Below are positions 9,501 through 19,900 of a stretch of 64,000 nt of DNA, piece after piece (positions within the stretch are counted from its first letter, which is position 1; every line of letters starts with the position of its first letter). The position numbers and the translations under genes are program-made. Origin of the DNA: Flavobacteriales bacterium (GTDB lineage: Bacteria > Bacteroidota > Bacteroidia > Flavobacteriales_F > PHOS-HE28); assembly GCA_016713875.1 (NCBI GenBank), contig JADJOI010000003.1, positions 3,348,001 through 3,412,000 on the forward strand. The letters run 5' to 3'. The notes beneath the pieces are model-generated. The model ran no database searches, had not been told where the DNA came from, and worked only from the letters and a program-made list of their open reading frames with translations.

Positions 9501-12500
9501 GCGGTGGCACGCCCGGATACACCTATGTGTGGACCCCTGCGCCGGGCGGCGGGCAAGGCACCCCGAACGCCACGGGGCTCTGTGCGGGCAACTATGCGCT
9601 GCTGGTGACGGATGCGGCGGGTTGCGACACCACGCTGACGATCACGATCGATGCGCCGGACCCGCTGGATGTGCAGCTGGCGACCACCCCGGCGAGCTGC
9701 GGTGGTGCATGTGATGGCACAGCGACGGCCCCGGCGAGCGGTGGCACCCCGGGCTACACCTACGTGTGGACCCCCGCCCCCGGCGGTGGTCAGGGCACCC
9801 CGAACGCAACAGGGCTTTGCCCCGGTGCCTACACGCTGGTGGTGGCCGATGCGAACGGGTGCGACACCACGATCGCCTTCACGATCAGCACGCCGAGCGG
9901 GATCCAGGCCACACCGCAGGTGACACCGGCCAGCTGCGCCGATGTGTGCGATGGATCGATCGATCTGGTAGTGACGGGTGGCGTGGCACCGTACACGTTC
10001 GACTGGACGCCCGTGCCTGCGGTGGGTGCGGGTACGGCGAACGTGAGCGGGCTGTGCCCGGGGGATTGGACCGTGGTGATCGGTGATCAGGCCCAGTGCG
10101 ATACGGTGCTGGTGATCAACGTGCCGGCACCATCGGCCTTGAACGCGGTGCTGACCGTGACGGACGAGACCTGCGACGGACCGTGCGACGGCACGGCGAG
10201 CGTGACGGTGAGCGGCGGACAGCCCGGCTACCAATACACCTGGGCTCCGGCACCGGGTGGCGGCCAGGGCACGCCGAACGCGACGGGGCTTTGCGCAGGT
10301 GCCTACACCCTCACGGTGACCGATGCAGGTGGTTGTGACACCACCCTCACCTTCGACGTACTGCCCCAGCAGCCGATCGATGTGGGCCTGGTGATCGTGG
10401 ACGGGATCTGCGCGCTGACCTGCACGGGATCGGCCACCTCCACCCCGACAGGAGGCACCGGCCCGTACACCTTCTTCTGGTCACCGGCACCCGGCACCGG
10501 CCAAGGCACGGGCAGCGTGACGGGCCTCTGCGATGGCCTGTACGCGGTGACGGTGACGGATGTGAACGGGTGCGACACCACCGTGACGTTCAATGTGGTG
10601 AAGCCGCCCCCGATCGTGTCGAGCCTGCAGTGGGGCAATGAGACCTGCAACGGGCCGTGCACAGGCAGTGCGGCGGCCTTCCCCACGGGAGGGAACGGTG
10701 CTCCATACACCTTCCTGTGGACGCCGGCACCGGGTGGCGGTCAGGGCACCAACATCGCCACGGGGCTCTGCGCCGGCATCACCTACAGCCTCACCATCAC
10801 CGATGTGCTGGGCTGTGACACCACCGAGAGCTACACCATCCTGCCGTTCCAGCCGATCGTGCCCAACCTGGGCACCACGCCGGTGAGCTGCGCAGGCACG
10901 TGCGACGGAACAGCAACGGTGGGTCCCACGGGCGGTGAAGCGCCGTACACCTACACCTGGTCGCCGGCTCCGGGCGCTGGTCAGGGCACACCGCAGGCCA
11001 CGGGCCTGTGCGCGGGCGTGTACACCGTGACCATCGCCGACTTCTTCAACTGTGACACCACCGTGCAGGTGCTGATCACCGGACCGCAGCCCCTGGACCT
11101 GGGGGCGTCGGTATCGCCCATCACCTGTGCGGGCCAATGCGATGGCAGCATCGTGCTGAACGTGAACGGCGGAACGCCTGGCTACTCCTACAACTGGACG
11201 CCCGACCCGCCGAACGGTGATGGCAGCAACAGCGCCTTCGGTCTGTGCCCGGGCACCTATGTGGTGCTTGTGACGGATGCGAACGGTTGCGACACCACGG
11301 CCACCTTCATCCTGGACGAGCCGCTGCCGTTGACGGCCACCCTCACCACCACGCTGAGCCAGTGCCAGCAGTGCATCGGTGCGGCCGAGGTGGAGCCGGC
11401 AGGGGGCACACTGCCATACAGCTTCCAATGGACGGGGCAGGGCGGTGTGATCATCGGCACGGACAGCGCCGTGGTCAACCTCTGCGCCGGGCTCTATACC
11501 GTGCTGGTGAGCGATGCCAACGGATGCCTGTTCTCCCTGCCGGTGGCGATCACGGACAGCGACGGGGAGGTGCTGGCCACGACCAACGGCCTCACCAGCT
11601 GCCCGGGCGGCTGTGATGGTTCGGTGAGCGTGCAGTACGTGTGCAGCGATCCGCCCTGCATGGTGCAGTGGACCGACGCGCTCGGCGTGGACCTGGGCCA
11701 GCCCGCGGACACGGCCACCAACCTCTGCGCAGGCAGCTACCTGGTGCAGGTGACCAACGGATCGGGCTGCATCAGCATCGACACGGCCGTGGTGGCCTCG
11801 CCGCCGCCGATCGTGGCCAACCTGGGCACCACGCCCGAGACCTGTGCGGGCAGTTGCGACGGCACCGCCACCGTGGGCCCGGTGGGGGGGCAGCCGCCCT
11901 ACACTTTCGATTGGACCCCCGACCCGCCGGGCGGTGATGGTGGTCCACAGGCCACCGGGCTCTGCGCCGGCGCCTATGATCTGTTGATCACGGATCAGGG
12001 CGGATGCACCCTGCAACTGAGCGCGCTGATCCTGGCGCCCACGCCCATCGATCCCGTGGCCGTGATCACGCCGGAAGGATGCCCGGGCAGCTGCGATGCG
12101 AGCATCGTGCTGAACCCGGTCGGCGGCACGCCGGGATACACCTATGTCTGGCAGCCGGTGCCGCCCAACGGGCAGGGCGGCTCCTCCGCGCTGGATCTCT
12201 GCCCGGGGGATTGGACGGTCACCATCGCCGACCTGAACGGATGCGACACCACCATGGTGTTCACCATCGCTGAGCCGGCCGCGTTGGTGCTCGCGGGAAG
12301 CAGCACGCCCAGCCAGTGCCAGGTGTGCAACGGCACGGCGGAGGTCGTGATCGCCGGAGGTACACCGGGCTACACCATCCAATGGACCGATGGCAACGGC
12401 CTTCCCGCAGGCAACGCACCATCGCTGGCAGGGCTGTGCGCAGGTCTCTACACGGTGACGGTGACCGATGCGGGCGGTTGCAGCGCGAGCCTCGTGGTGC

Positions 12501-15500
12501 CCGTGACCGACGCGAACGGCGAAGTGCTCACCGTCACCGACGGCAGCACCACCTGCAGCAACACGTGCGACGGTGAAGTGAGCGTGCAGTACGTCTGTTC
12601 GCTGCCGCCATGCACGGTGACGTGGACCGATGCGCAGGGCGATACGCTGCTCCAGAACAACAATGTGCTGACGGGCCTGTGCGCGGGCATCTATTTCATG
12701 GCCGTGGAGAACGCTGCCGGCTGCATCACGATCGACACGGCCGTGGTGGCGCCGGGCACTTCGCTCGTGCCAGGCCTGTCGTCCACGCCCGTGAGCTGCG
12801 CCGGTGCGTGTGATGGTACGGCCACGGTGGGCCCCACGGGCGGCATCGGGCCTTACACCTTCGACTGGTCGCCCGACCCGATCACAGGGGATGGCGGTCC
12901 GCAGGTGAGCGCGCTTTGTGCCGGGGTGTACACGGTGCAGATCGTTGACCAGAGCACCGGGTGCGACACGCTGGTGAACGTGCTGATCCTGGAACCGCAA
13001 CCGCTGAGCGCCTCGGCCGTGGTGGCGGATGCCTCCTGCGAAGCGCAGTGCAATGGAAGCGTCGTGGTGACGGTGCAGGGAGGTACGGGCCCGTACACCT
13101 ATGCCTGGTCGCCTGTGCCCGCGAACGGCGATGGCACCAACGCGGCCTTCGGCCTGTGCGGAGGCAGCTACGACCTGCTGATCACCGATGCGAACGGCTG
13201 CGATACGCTGATCACGTACACCATTGTTGAGCCGCCCCCGCTGGTGCTGACGGCGAGCGCGACACCGAGCGAATGCGGTCTGTGCATCGGCGCGGCCGAA
13301 GTGGAGGTCGCGGGAGGCACACCGCCCTACACGTTCGCCTGGACCCTCAATGGCGCCCCGGTGGGCGCGGACAGCGTGCTGACGAACCTTTGTGCGGGCC
13401 TGTACACGGCCACGGTGCAGGATGCCAACGGCTGCCTCGCCGCCCTCTTGGTGCCCATCACCGACAGCAATGGCGAAGTGGTGAGCACGACCGACGGGAT
13501 CACCAGCTGCCCGGGTGAATGCGACGGCGAGGTATCGGCCTCCTTCACCTGCAGCGATCCCCCCTGCACGTCGGTGTGGACCGATGCGCTCGGCAACGAC
13601 CTCAACGAACCGGGGACGAGCCTGGACAGCCTCTGCGCGGGTCCGTACTACATCGTGGTCACCAACGCTTCGGGCTGCATCACGATCGACACGGCGACGG
13701 TGGTGGAGCCCGATCCCATTGTAGCGCAGCTGAGCACCACGCCGGTGACCTGTGCGGGGCTCTGTGACGGCACGGCCACCGTAGGCATCAGCGGGGGCGT
13801 CGGTCCCTACATCATCGATTGGTCGCCCGATCCGATCAACGGGGACGGCACTCCGCAGGTGACGGACCTCTGCGCGGGCACCTACGACCTGACCATCACG
13901 GATGCCAGTGGGTGCAGCATCACGGTGGCGGTGCTCATCCTGGAGCCGCAACCGCTCACGATCACCGCCGTGGCGGAACCCGTGAGCTGCACCGGCGCCT
14001 GCGATGCCAGCATCGTGCTCACCGTGGTGGGCGGCACGCCCGGCTACAGCTTCGATTGGACGCCCGACCCGCCGAACGGCGACGGCACCAATGCGGCGTT
14101 CTCGCTGTGCGCCGGCAGCTATGCCGTGCTCATCACCGACCTGAACGGCTGCGACACCACGCTCACCTTCACCGTGGTGGATCCCCCGCTCTTCGAGGCG
14201 CAACTGTCCACTACGGACAACCTCTGCTTCGGTGATTGTGCGGGTACGGCCACGGTCGTTCTCAGCGGGGGTGTCCCGGCCTATACCCTCACCTGGTCCG
14301 ATGCCGGTGGATCGATCCTCGCGCAGGACACCACCTTCATCGACGGGCTCTGTGCCGGCGACTACACCTTGGTCGCTCTTGATGCGAACGGATGCACCAT
14401 CACGCTGCCCTTCACCATCGGACAGGGTGCGGCGATCGATGCGGGCCTGCTGTTCACGAACGAGACCTGCTTCGGCCCCTGCGATGGCACAGCGAGCGTG
14501 AGCCCGACGGGCGGCGCCGGCGGTTTCACCTTCCTCTGGCAACCCCAACCGGGCGGCGGGCAGGGCACTCCGAACGCCACGGGCCTCTGCCCCGGGAACT
14601 GGACGGTGACGATCGCCGACAGCCTGGGGTGCGACACCACGATCGCCTTCACCATCCTGCCCTTCGCCCCCATCGTGCCCAACGAGGTGGTGACGGGCGT
14701 GCTGTGCAATGGCGCGTGCGATGGCACCATCACGGTGGCGCCGACCGGTGGCTTCGGCAACTACGGCTACACCTGGTCGCCTCCACCGCCCAACGGTCAG
14801 GGCACCGCCACGGCCACCGGGCTCTGCCCCGGCGTGTGGTCGCTGACGATCACCGATGCCATCGGCTGCGACACTACGGTCACCTTCACCATCCAGGAGC
14901 CCTCGCCGGTGCAGGTCACGGTGGACAACATCGTGCCGTCGAGCTGCAACACCGCGGCCGACGGTGCCATCGCCATCACGATCGGTGGCGGGGTGGGCGG
15001 CTACACCGTGTTGTGGGCCGGCCCGGGCGGGTTCTCCAGCAACGCGGAGGACATCGCGCAGCTGCTCCCCGGACCGTACACCGTAGTGGTGACCGACGCC
15101 AACGGCTGCTCGGCCAGCGCCAATGCCCAGGTGGATGCGTTGGTGACCGTGATCGCCGAGGCGGGCGCGGGCCAGCAGGTCTGTTCAGGGGCGGTGGTGA
15201 CGCTGGACGGCAGCGCGAGCACCGGTGCGACGAGCTGGCAATGGACCGATGGGCAGGGCACCGTGGTGGGTACTCAGCCCGTGCTGTCGCTCACGGGCCT
15301 CGCCCCTGGGACCTATACCTACACGCTGACGGTGACGGACGGACCGTGCTCGGCGCAGGATCAGGTGACCGTGGAGGTGTGGTCCTCGCCGTTCGCGGAT
15401 GCCGGGCCCGACCGGACGATCTTCCTCAACGCGCAGACCGAGCTGGGAGGTGACCCCAGTGGCCCGCCGGGTTCGACCTTCAGTTGGCAGCCGGATTCGT

Positions 15501-15895
15501 TGTTGGACGATCCCACTGCGGCCAACCCTTTGACGACGCCTCCGGGCACCACCTGGTTCGTGCTCACGGTGACCACGCCGGACGGCTGTTCGGCCGTGGA
15601 TTCGGTGCTGGTGACCGTGGTGCCCGAGGTGGTGATCCCATCGGGCTTCACCCCGAACGGCGACGGATGGAACGAGGTATGGCAGATCGACCTCATCGAC
15701 ATGTTCCCCGAGTGCGAGGTGGAGGTGTACAGTCGCTGGGGCGAGCTGCTGTTCCAAAGCGTCGGCTACAAGGAGCCGTGGAACGGCAGCTACAACGGCG
15801 GCCTGGTGCCGGTGGGCACCTACTACTACGCCATCCGCCTCAACCACCCCGACTTCCCCGAACCCTACACCGGTCCGCTGACCGTCATCCGCTGA
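6518..15895 (+). CDS. Giant SprB-repeat cell-surface adhesin, T9SS type B cargo
   Basis: 3125 aa. Signal peptide MKDHGPRTHFRPLLLTLLLM...RAQ. Residues about 25-250 form a glycine-rich beta-solenoid-like head (many V-R-V/G-G turns). Residues about 265-2870 are some 32-33 SprB-type repeats of roughly 80 aa, each with a C-x-x-x-C-[DN]-G motif, GGTPGYTYxWTP, TGLCAGxYT and DANGCDT; the last is degenerate. Then a PKD-like domain, and a type B sorting domain with SGFTPNGDGWNEVW and SRWGELLFQSVGYKEPW. SprB in F. johnsoniae is the moving gliding adhesin; by analogy this is a large surface adhesin, but motility itself cannot be shown here. The adjacent PorP gene 4 bases downstream is its likely partner. 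Codon use matches neighbours. Confidence 0.93.
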   Translation: MKDHGPRTHFRPLLLTLLLMGGVVRAQDVLYWTGGDGGWSDARMWSAAPDGAGGAGVPDESTEVRIGGTDAVVRVEGSVACRSLHVDARGARVRVSGGAQAQVSIAGGWVMAGDAGMEVQGGVRLTGRAGDAVIDLHGVEVDCDVVLDGPGSWDLVSALAIDAAHAVRLERGELRLNGGVLKAGTLVVDPKAAGGFMADGAMVLVDALEGQGAPRVAWQPSTMLLVNGAAQRWDGTAVSEADLMRAAVNCGTGAGQTPFQVDATVTSNYNGFGVSCSGQCNASVNVSIQGGIGPFAIQWQGGPNGSGTSLPWVNTCAGNKLVIVTDLGQNVGCFASVLVTPPPPLGVVFFGLNPPACANVCNGTAITFPGGGTGFGYQYNWNNGAETVPNPSQLCAGVNSLEIIDANGCVFDTTFTITLLPLAATLQSTPPSCAGDCDGTAEVTVTGGTPGYTYNWEPGTPTGDGTPQVTGLCAGNYTVLVADANGCDTLIAFSLVAPPPIVPNLVTTPASCATSCDGSATATPSGAVGPFTFQWTPAPGSGQGTGTATGLCAGSGTVLITDQPTGCDTLVSFIIASPPPLLATLTPVNVTCANDCDGSADVVVSGGTPGYTYTWTPPPGAGQGTPNVTGLCAGNYTLLVADAVGCDTLIGFTITAPPPFIIVLDTTSVSCSGVCDGAASVQVSGGTPNYGYLWSNGQMGPAITALCAGPYSVTVSDANGCDTTLAFVLAEPPPIDAVPTQTNVTCGGQCDGTASVAVTGGTPGYTYVWTPAPGGGQGTADATGLCAGPYSVLITDANGCTVSVPFTILDAVPLQFSLNVQDASCPGVCDGEAGVIVTGGTPNYVYLWSPAPGGGQGTANVTGLCAGPYQLTVTDALGCDSTIAFTVNAPTAILPNEVVVEPVCAGSCDGSITLAPTGGTGVHTFTWTPQPPNGQGQPQATGLCAGLWSVTITSGGCDTTLTIDLQAPPALDVQLTSTDASCADACDGAATAAVSGGTPGYTYVWTPAPGGGQGTPNATGLCAGNYALLVTDAAGCDTTLTITIDAPDPLDVQLATTPASCGGACDGTATAPASGGTPGYTYVWTPAPGGGQGTPNATGLCPGAYTLVVADANGCDTTIAFTISTPSGIQATPQVTPASCADVCDGSIDLVVTGGVAPYTFDWTPVPAVGAGTANVSGLCPGDWTVVIGDQAQCDTVLVINVPAPSALNAVLTVTDETCDGPCDGTASVTVSGGQPGYQYTWAPAPGGGQGTPNATGLCAGAYTLTVTDAGGCDTTLTFDVLPQQPIDVGLVIVDGICALTCTGSATSTPTGGTGPYTFFWSPAPGTGQGTGSVTGLCDGLYAVTVTDVNGCDTTVTFNVVKPPPIVSSLQWGNETCNGPCTGSAAAFPTGGNGAPYTFLWTPAPGGGQGTNIATGLCAGITYSLTITDVLGCDTTESYTILPFQPIVPNLGTTPVSCAGTCDGTATVGPTGGEAPYTYTWSPAPGAGQGTPQATGLCAGVYTVTIADFFNCDTTVQVLITGPQPLDLGASVSPITCAGQCDGSIVLNVNGGTPGYSYNWTPDPPNGDGSNSAFGLCPGTYVVLVTDANGCDTTATFILDEPLPLTATLTTTLSQCQQCIGAAEVEPAGGTLPYSFQWTGQGGVIIGTDSAVVNLCAGLYTVLVSDANGCLFSLPVAITDSDGEVLATTNGLTSCPGGCDGSVSVQYVCSDPPCMVQWTDALGVDLGQPADTATNLCAGSYLVQVTNGSGCISIDTAVVASPPPIVANLGTTPETCAGSCDGTATVGPVGGQPPYTFDWTPDPPGGDGGPQATGLCAGAYDLLITDQGGCTLQLSALILAPTPIDPVAVITPEGCPGSCDASIVLNPVGGTPGYTYVWQPVPPNGQGGSSALDLCPGDWTVTIADLNGCDTTMVFTIAEPAALVLAGSSTPSQCQVCNGTAEVVIAGGTPGYTIQWTDGNGLPAGNAPSLAGLCAGLYTVTVTDAGGCSASLVVPVTDANGEVLTVTDGSTTCSNTCDGEVSVQYVCSLPPCTVTWTDAQGDTLLQNNNVLTGLCAGIYFMAVENAAGCITIDTAVVAPGTSLVPGLSSTPVSCAGACDGTATVGPTGGIGPYTFDWSPDPITGDGGPQVSALCAGVYTVQIVDQSTGCDTLVNVLILEPQPLSASAVVADASCEAQCNGSVVVTVQGGTGPYTYAWSPVPANGDGTNAAFGLCGGSYDLLITDANGCDTLITYTIVEPPPLVLTASATPSECGLCIGAAEVEVAGGTPPYTFAWTLNGAPVGADSVLTNLCAGLYTATVQDANGCLAALLVPITDSNGEVVSTTDGITSCPGECDGEVSASFTCSDPPCTSVWTDALGNDLNEPGTSLDSLCAGPYYIVVTNASGCITIDTATVVEPDPIVAQLSTTPVTCAGLCDGTATVGISGGVGPYIIDWSPDPINGDGTPQVTDLCAGTYDLTITDASGCSITVAVLILEPQPLTITAVAEPVSCTGACDASIVLTVVGGTPGYSFDWTPDPPNGDGTNAAFSLCAGSYAVLITDLNGCDTTLTFTVVDPPLFEAQLSTTDNLCFGDCAGTATVVLSGGVPAYTLTWSDAGGSILAQDTTFIDGLCAGDYTLVALDANGCTITLPFTIGQGAAIDAGLLFTNETCFGPCDGTASVSPTGGAGGFTFLWQPQPGGGQGTPNATGLCPGNWTVTIADSLGCDTTIAFTILPFAPIVPNEVVTGVLCNGACDGTITVAPTGGFGNYGYTWSPPPPNGQGTATATGLCPGVWSLTITDAIGCDTTVTFTIQEPSPVQVTVDNIVPSSCNTAADGAIAITIGGGVGGYTVLWAGPGGFSSNAEDIAQLLPGPYTVVVTDANGCSASANAQVDALVTVIAEAGAGQQVCSGAVVTLDGSASTGATSWQWTDGQGTVVGTQPVLSLTGLAPGTYTYTLTVTDGPCSAQDQVTVEVWSSPFADAGPDRTIFLNAQTELGGDPSGPPGSTFSWQPDSLLDDPTAANPLTTPPGTTWFVLTVTTPDGCSAVDSVLVTVVPEVVIPSGFTPNGDGWNEVWQIDLIDMFPECEVEVYSRWGELLFQSVGYKEPWNGSYNGGLVPVGTYYYAIRLNHPDFPEPYTGPLTVIR
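10856..14190 (+). repeat. Higher-order repeat: four-SprB-unit blocks with exact 954-bp period
   Basis: Within the SprB-like gene, equivalent codons at the starts of blocks occur at 10856, 11810, 12764 and 13718, each 954 bases apart (318 codons). Each block has four different SprB units in fixed order: one with DGTATVGPTGG, one with CDxSIVL, one with the shortened QCQxC/ECGLC motif, and one with EVSVQYVCSxPPC. The fourth block diverges after two units. This points to duplication of a four-unit block, not single units. Confidence 0.85.
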
Positions 15896-15899
15896 AGCC

Positions 15900-16844
15900 A
15901 TGAACCTGCGCCACCAAGTCCTTCCGCTGTTGATGGTCGCCGGCACGGCGGCCGCGCAGCAACTGCCGCAGCTCAGCCAGTACGTGAGCCAGGACTACCT
16001 CTACAACCCGTCCGTGGCCGGATCGAGGCCCTGGTTCGAGCTGCGCAGCGCGCATCGGTACCAGTGGGTGGGGGTGCAGGATGCTCCGCGCACCTTCATG
16101 CTCAGTGCCACCACACCGGTGGGTCGGAAGATGGGCCTAGGCGGCTTCCTGTTCACCGACAACGTGGGCCCCACGCGCCGCACCGGGTTCCAGCTCACCT
16201 ACGCCTACCACCTCCAGCTCACCGAGAAGCTGCGGCTGGGCCTGTCGCTGAGCGGCGGGTTGGTGCAGTTCCTCATCGACGGGTCCAAGATCACCTTCCA
16301 CGACGGCAGCGATCCGGTGATGGACGATCAGTTGCGCGGTGAGGTGGTGCCCGATGCCACGTTCGCGTTCCTGTTGCACCATCCCAACTACTGGTTCGGC
16401 GCCACCGCTCCCCAGCTGTTCAACAACCGCATCTACTTCTTCGATGAGCAGGAGGAGACGCTGAGCCGCTTGGAACGCCACTATTTCGCCACCGGCGGAT
16501 ACCGGATCAGGTTCTCCGACGACCTGCGCCTGGAGCCGAGCTTCCTGGTGAAGTATGTGAACCCGGTGCCGCCGAAGTTGGACGTGAACCTCACCCTGAA
16601 CTACAAGGACATCCTGTGGATCGGGGGGGGCTGGCGGTCCAACGACGCCATACCGCTGATGGTCGGGTGCTGGCTGAAGAAGATGTTCCAGTTCGGGTAT
16701 TCGTTCGACCTCACCACCACGGGCCTGAGCCGCTACAGCCAGGGCACCCATGAGGTGATGCTGGCCCTCACCTTCGGGAAGGACCGTCCGGCTCCGCGCA
16801 CCAAGGCGGCCCCCACCGCCCCGGCTGCGCCCCCGGCTCCGTGA
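15900..16844 (+). CDS. PorP/SprF family T9SS outer-membrane protein (second of three)
   Basis: 314 aa. A short signal peptide (VLPLLMVAGTAAAQ) is followed by QLPQLSQYVSQDYLYNPSVAGS and RYQWVGVQDAPRTF, the family signature. Beta-barrel strands follow, with FGYSFDLTTTGLS and THEVMLALTF near the end. The C-terminus has an extra Pro/Ala-rich tail (TKAAPTAPAAPPAP) not present in the other two copies, which could be a periplasmic extension. It begins four bases after the SprB-like gene and is probably its secretion partner. Confidence 0.93.
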   Translation: MNLRHQVLPLLMVAGTAAAQQLPQLSQYVSQDYLYNPSVAGSRPWFELRSAHRYQWVGVQDAPRTFMLSATTPVGRKMGLGGFLFTDNVGPTRRTGFQLTYAYHLQLTEKLRLGLSLSGGLVQFLIDGSKITFHDGSDPVMDDQLRGEVVPDATFAFLLHHPNYWFGATAPQLFNNRIYFFDEQEETLSRLERHYFATGGYRIRFSDDLRLEPSFLVKYVNPVPPKLDVNLTLNYKDILWIGGGWRSNDAIPLMVGCWLKKMFQFGYSFDLTTTGLSRYSQGTHEVMLALTFGKDRPAPRTKAAPTAPAAPPAP

Positions 16845-16979
16845 CGAGCGTCGTAGGATGGCGACAGGTCCACCCGCCCGAGCCGCTCGTCGCAGCGAGC
16901 CCGTGACCCGGCGAAAACCCGCGCTGGACTGGCGTTCCGAGGGGTGTTTTGGCTACCTTGCACCCCCTTGCGCCCGACC

Positions 16980-19900
16980 GTGAGCTTCGACCCGATCCCT
17001 GGACCGATCCGCCCGTGGGGTGCGGCCTTGGCGGTGGTGCTGTTGTCCGCCACCTCCGTGGAGGCCCAGACCTTCGTGATGGGCAACGCCAGCTGGCAGG
17101 CTTGCAGCGGGGAGTTCCTGGACAGCGGAGGTTCCGGCGGACCATATGGGGACAGCGAGGACCTGACGGCCACCCTGTGCCCGACCAATGGCGCTGGATC
17201 GGGCTCCACCGTATCGGTGACCTTCACGGCGTGGGCGGTGCAGCCCGGGGCCACGGACCAGCTCTTCATCCACAACGGCACCAGTACGGCCGACCCGCTG
17301 CTGGTCACGGGGAATGGGGCCAACTCCTTGAACGGACAGACCATCACATCCACCGGACCGAGCGGCTGCCTGACCTTCCACTGGGTGAGCGATGCGGCCA
17401 ACACCTTCGCGGGGTGGGCCGCCACCATCGGCCCGGCCCCCGATGCGGGCACGTCCACCGGCATCACCGTCTGCGATACGGACGCCCCGCTGGACCTGTT
17501 CGCCGCGTTGAGCGGCACGCCGGACGCGGGGGGCTCCTGGACAGCCCCCGGAAGCGTGCCCCACGGGTCCACCTTCGACCCGGGCACGGACCCTCCGGGG
17601 ATCTACACCTACACGGTGAGCGCGGGGGGCGGCTGCCCGGTGGCCACGGCCACGGTGACCGTGGTGGTGAACACGCAACCGGTCGCCGGGGTGAGCACCA
17701 GCATCGGGGTGTGCAGCGATGACACCCCCTTCAGTCTCTTCGCCCTGTTGGGACCCACCGCGCAGGCTGGCGGCAGCTGGACCGGTCCCGGCGGCCCGCA
17801 TCCCCCGACCTACACCCCGGGCGTGTCCCCGGCCGGGATCTACACGTACACCGTCCCGGGTGTACCGCCGTGCGTGGACGCGTCGGCCACGGTGACGGTG
17901 AGCGAACAGGCGGCCCCTGACGCCGGCGGCGATCGCAGCATCACCGTGTGCAGCGATGACGCCCCCTTCGCGCTGACCACGCAGCTCAACGGCACCCCCG
18001 ATCCCGGCGGGCAATGGGTGGGCCCCGGCGGACCGATCCTTGGCGACCTGTTCGACCCCGCAGTGGGTCCGGCCGGGGTGTGGACGTACACCGTGACGGG
18101 GATCCCTCCGTGCTCGAACGCCTCGGCCGAGCTCACCATCACCATCCGCCAGGCCCCGGACGCCGGCAGCGACCGCACGGTCGTGGTCTGCAGCACGCGG
18201 GGCTCCTTCGCGTTGGTGGATTCCCTGGGCGGCACCCCGGACCTCACCGGCGCGTGGACCGATCCGAACAACGTGGCCGTCAACGGCACCTTCATTCCGG
18301 GCACCAGTGCGCAGGGCACCTACACCTATACGGTCACCGGTCAATCGCCCTGCGACCCGGCCGTGGCCACGGTCACCGTGCAACTGGTGATCGCCCCGGA
18401 TGCGGGCACCAACGCCACTCTGCTGCTGTGCTCCACGGATGCCGATGTGCAGCTGTTCGGCGAGCTGGGGGGCGCTCCGGACCCGGGAGGCAGCTGGACG
18501 GACCCGGACGGGGACCCCTTCTCCGGGACCTTCGATCCCGGCAGCGATGATCCCGGTATTTACACCTACACCGTGCAAGGCCAGGCGCCGTGCGTTGATG
18601 CCAGTTCCACGGTGACCATTACCGTGACCCCGGCGCCGAACGCGGGCAGTTCGGGCACCGCCTTGGTGTGCAGCACCGAGGGTGCCTTCGATCTCGTGGA
18701 CAGCCTGGGTGGTTCGCCGGCGGTGAACGGAACCTGGACCGATCCCAATTCCGTGAACGTGCCATCCGGGACCTATGTGCCCGGCACCTCCACGCCCGGC
18801 CTCTACACCTACACCGTGACGGGCCTTGCACCGTGCGCCAACGCCATCACCACGGTGGACGTGGACGAGACCGCGGCGCCGAACGCCGGAACGAGCGCCG
18901 CCCTCACGGTGTGCAGCGATGATCCGGTGGTGGACCTCTTCACGCTGCTGGGCGGAGCCGATCCAGGGGGTACATGGACCGATCCCGGGAGCCAACCGCA
19001 CTCGGGCCAATACGACCCGGCCACCGATGTCGGCGGCACGTATACCTACACGGTGGCGGGCACCCCGCCGTGCTCGGATGCGGTGGCCAGCGTGCAGATC
19101 ACCCGCCGCATCGCGCCGAGGGCCGGTACGGACGGAAGCACCACCGTGTGCAGCAACACCGGCAGTTTCCCGTTGATCTCCGTGCTCGGTGGGTCGCCAA
19201 TGACCACCGGGGTATGGACGGACCCGAACGGAACGTTGGTCCCCTCGGGGAACTTCATCCCGGGCCAGAGCCTGCCCGGACCATACCGCTACGTGGTAAG
19301 CGGCACGGCGCCCTGTGTGAACGACACGGCCTTCGCCACGGTGAACGTGCAGCAGGCGCCCAACGCCGGCATCAACGGGGACACCTTGGTGTGCGGCAAT
19401 GGGTCCTCGTTCGCGTTGAGCCTGGTGCTGGTGGCGCCCTTCGATGCTAACGGGTCCTGGACCGGACCGGGCACGTCGCCGCACGGCCCCATCTACGACC
19501 CGCTTACGGACGTGCCTGACGTGTACACGTACACCGTGGCCGGTGACCCGCCGTGCGCCAACGCCACCGCCTCGGTGATCGTGCAGGAGGTGGCCCCGCC
19601 GAACGCGGGCACCGACAACACGGTCACGGTGTGCAGCAATGCGGCGCCCTTCAGCCTGTTCGGTTCGCTCGGCGGGACGCCGGCATCGGGCGGTACATGG
19701 AGCGGGCCGGGCGGTGCGATGAACGGCACCTTCACCCCGGGCACCAGTCCCGCGGGACAGTACACCTACACGGTGTCCGGTACCGCGCCCTGTTCATCGG
19801 TCTCCGCCATCGTCACCGTGGTGGTCAACAACGCCCCACGCGCAGGAGGTGATGGGGCTGCGACGGTCTGCACGAACTCCGGCGCGATCGACCTTTTCAC

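Noticed and set aside
10481..14548. Long antisense open frame (over 1300 codons) across the SprB repeats
   Set aside because: It mirrors the repeat period of the real gene, has His/Arg/Gly-rich low-complexity translation and no recognisable domain. GC-rich repeats lack stop codons in antisense.
7300..15120. Regular repeats as a possible CRISPR array
   Set aside because: Period is about 240 bases, units are coding and diverged at third positions, and no short identical repeats with unique spacers exist.
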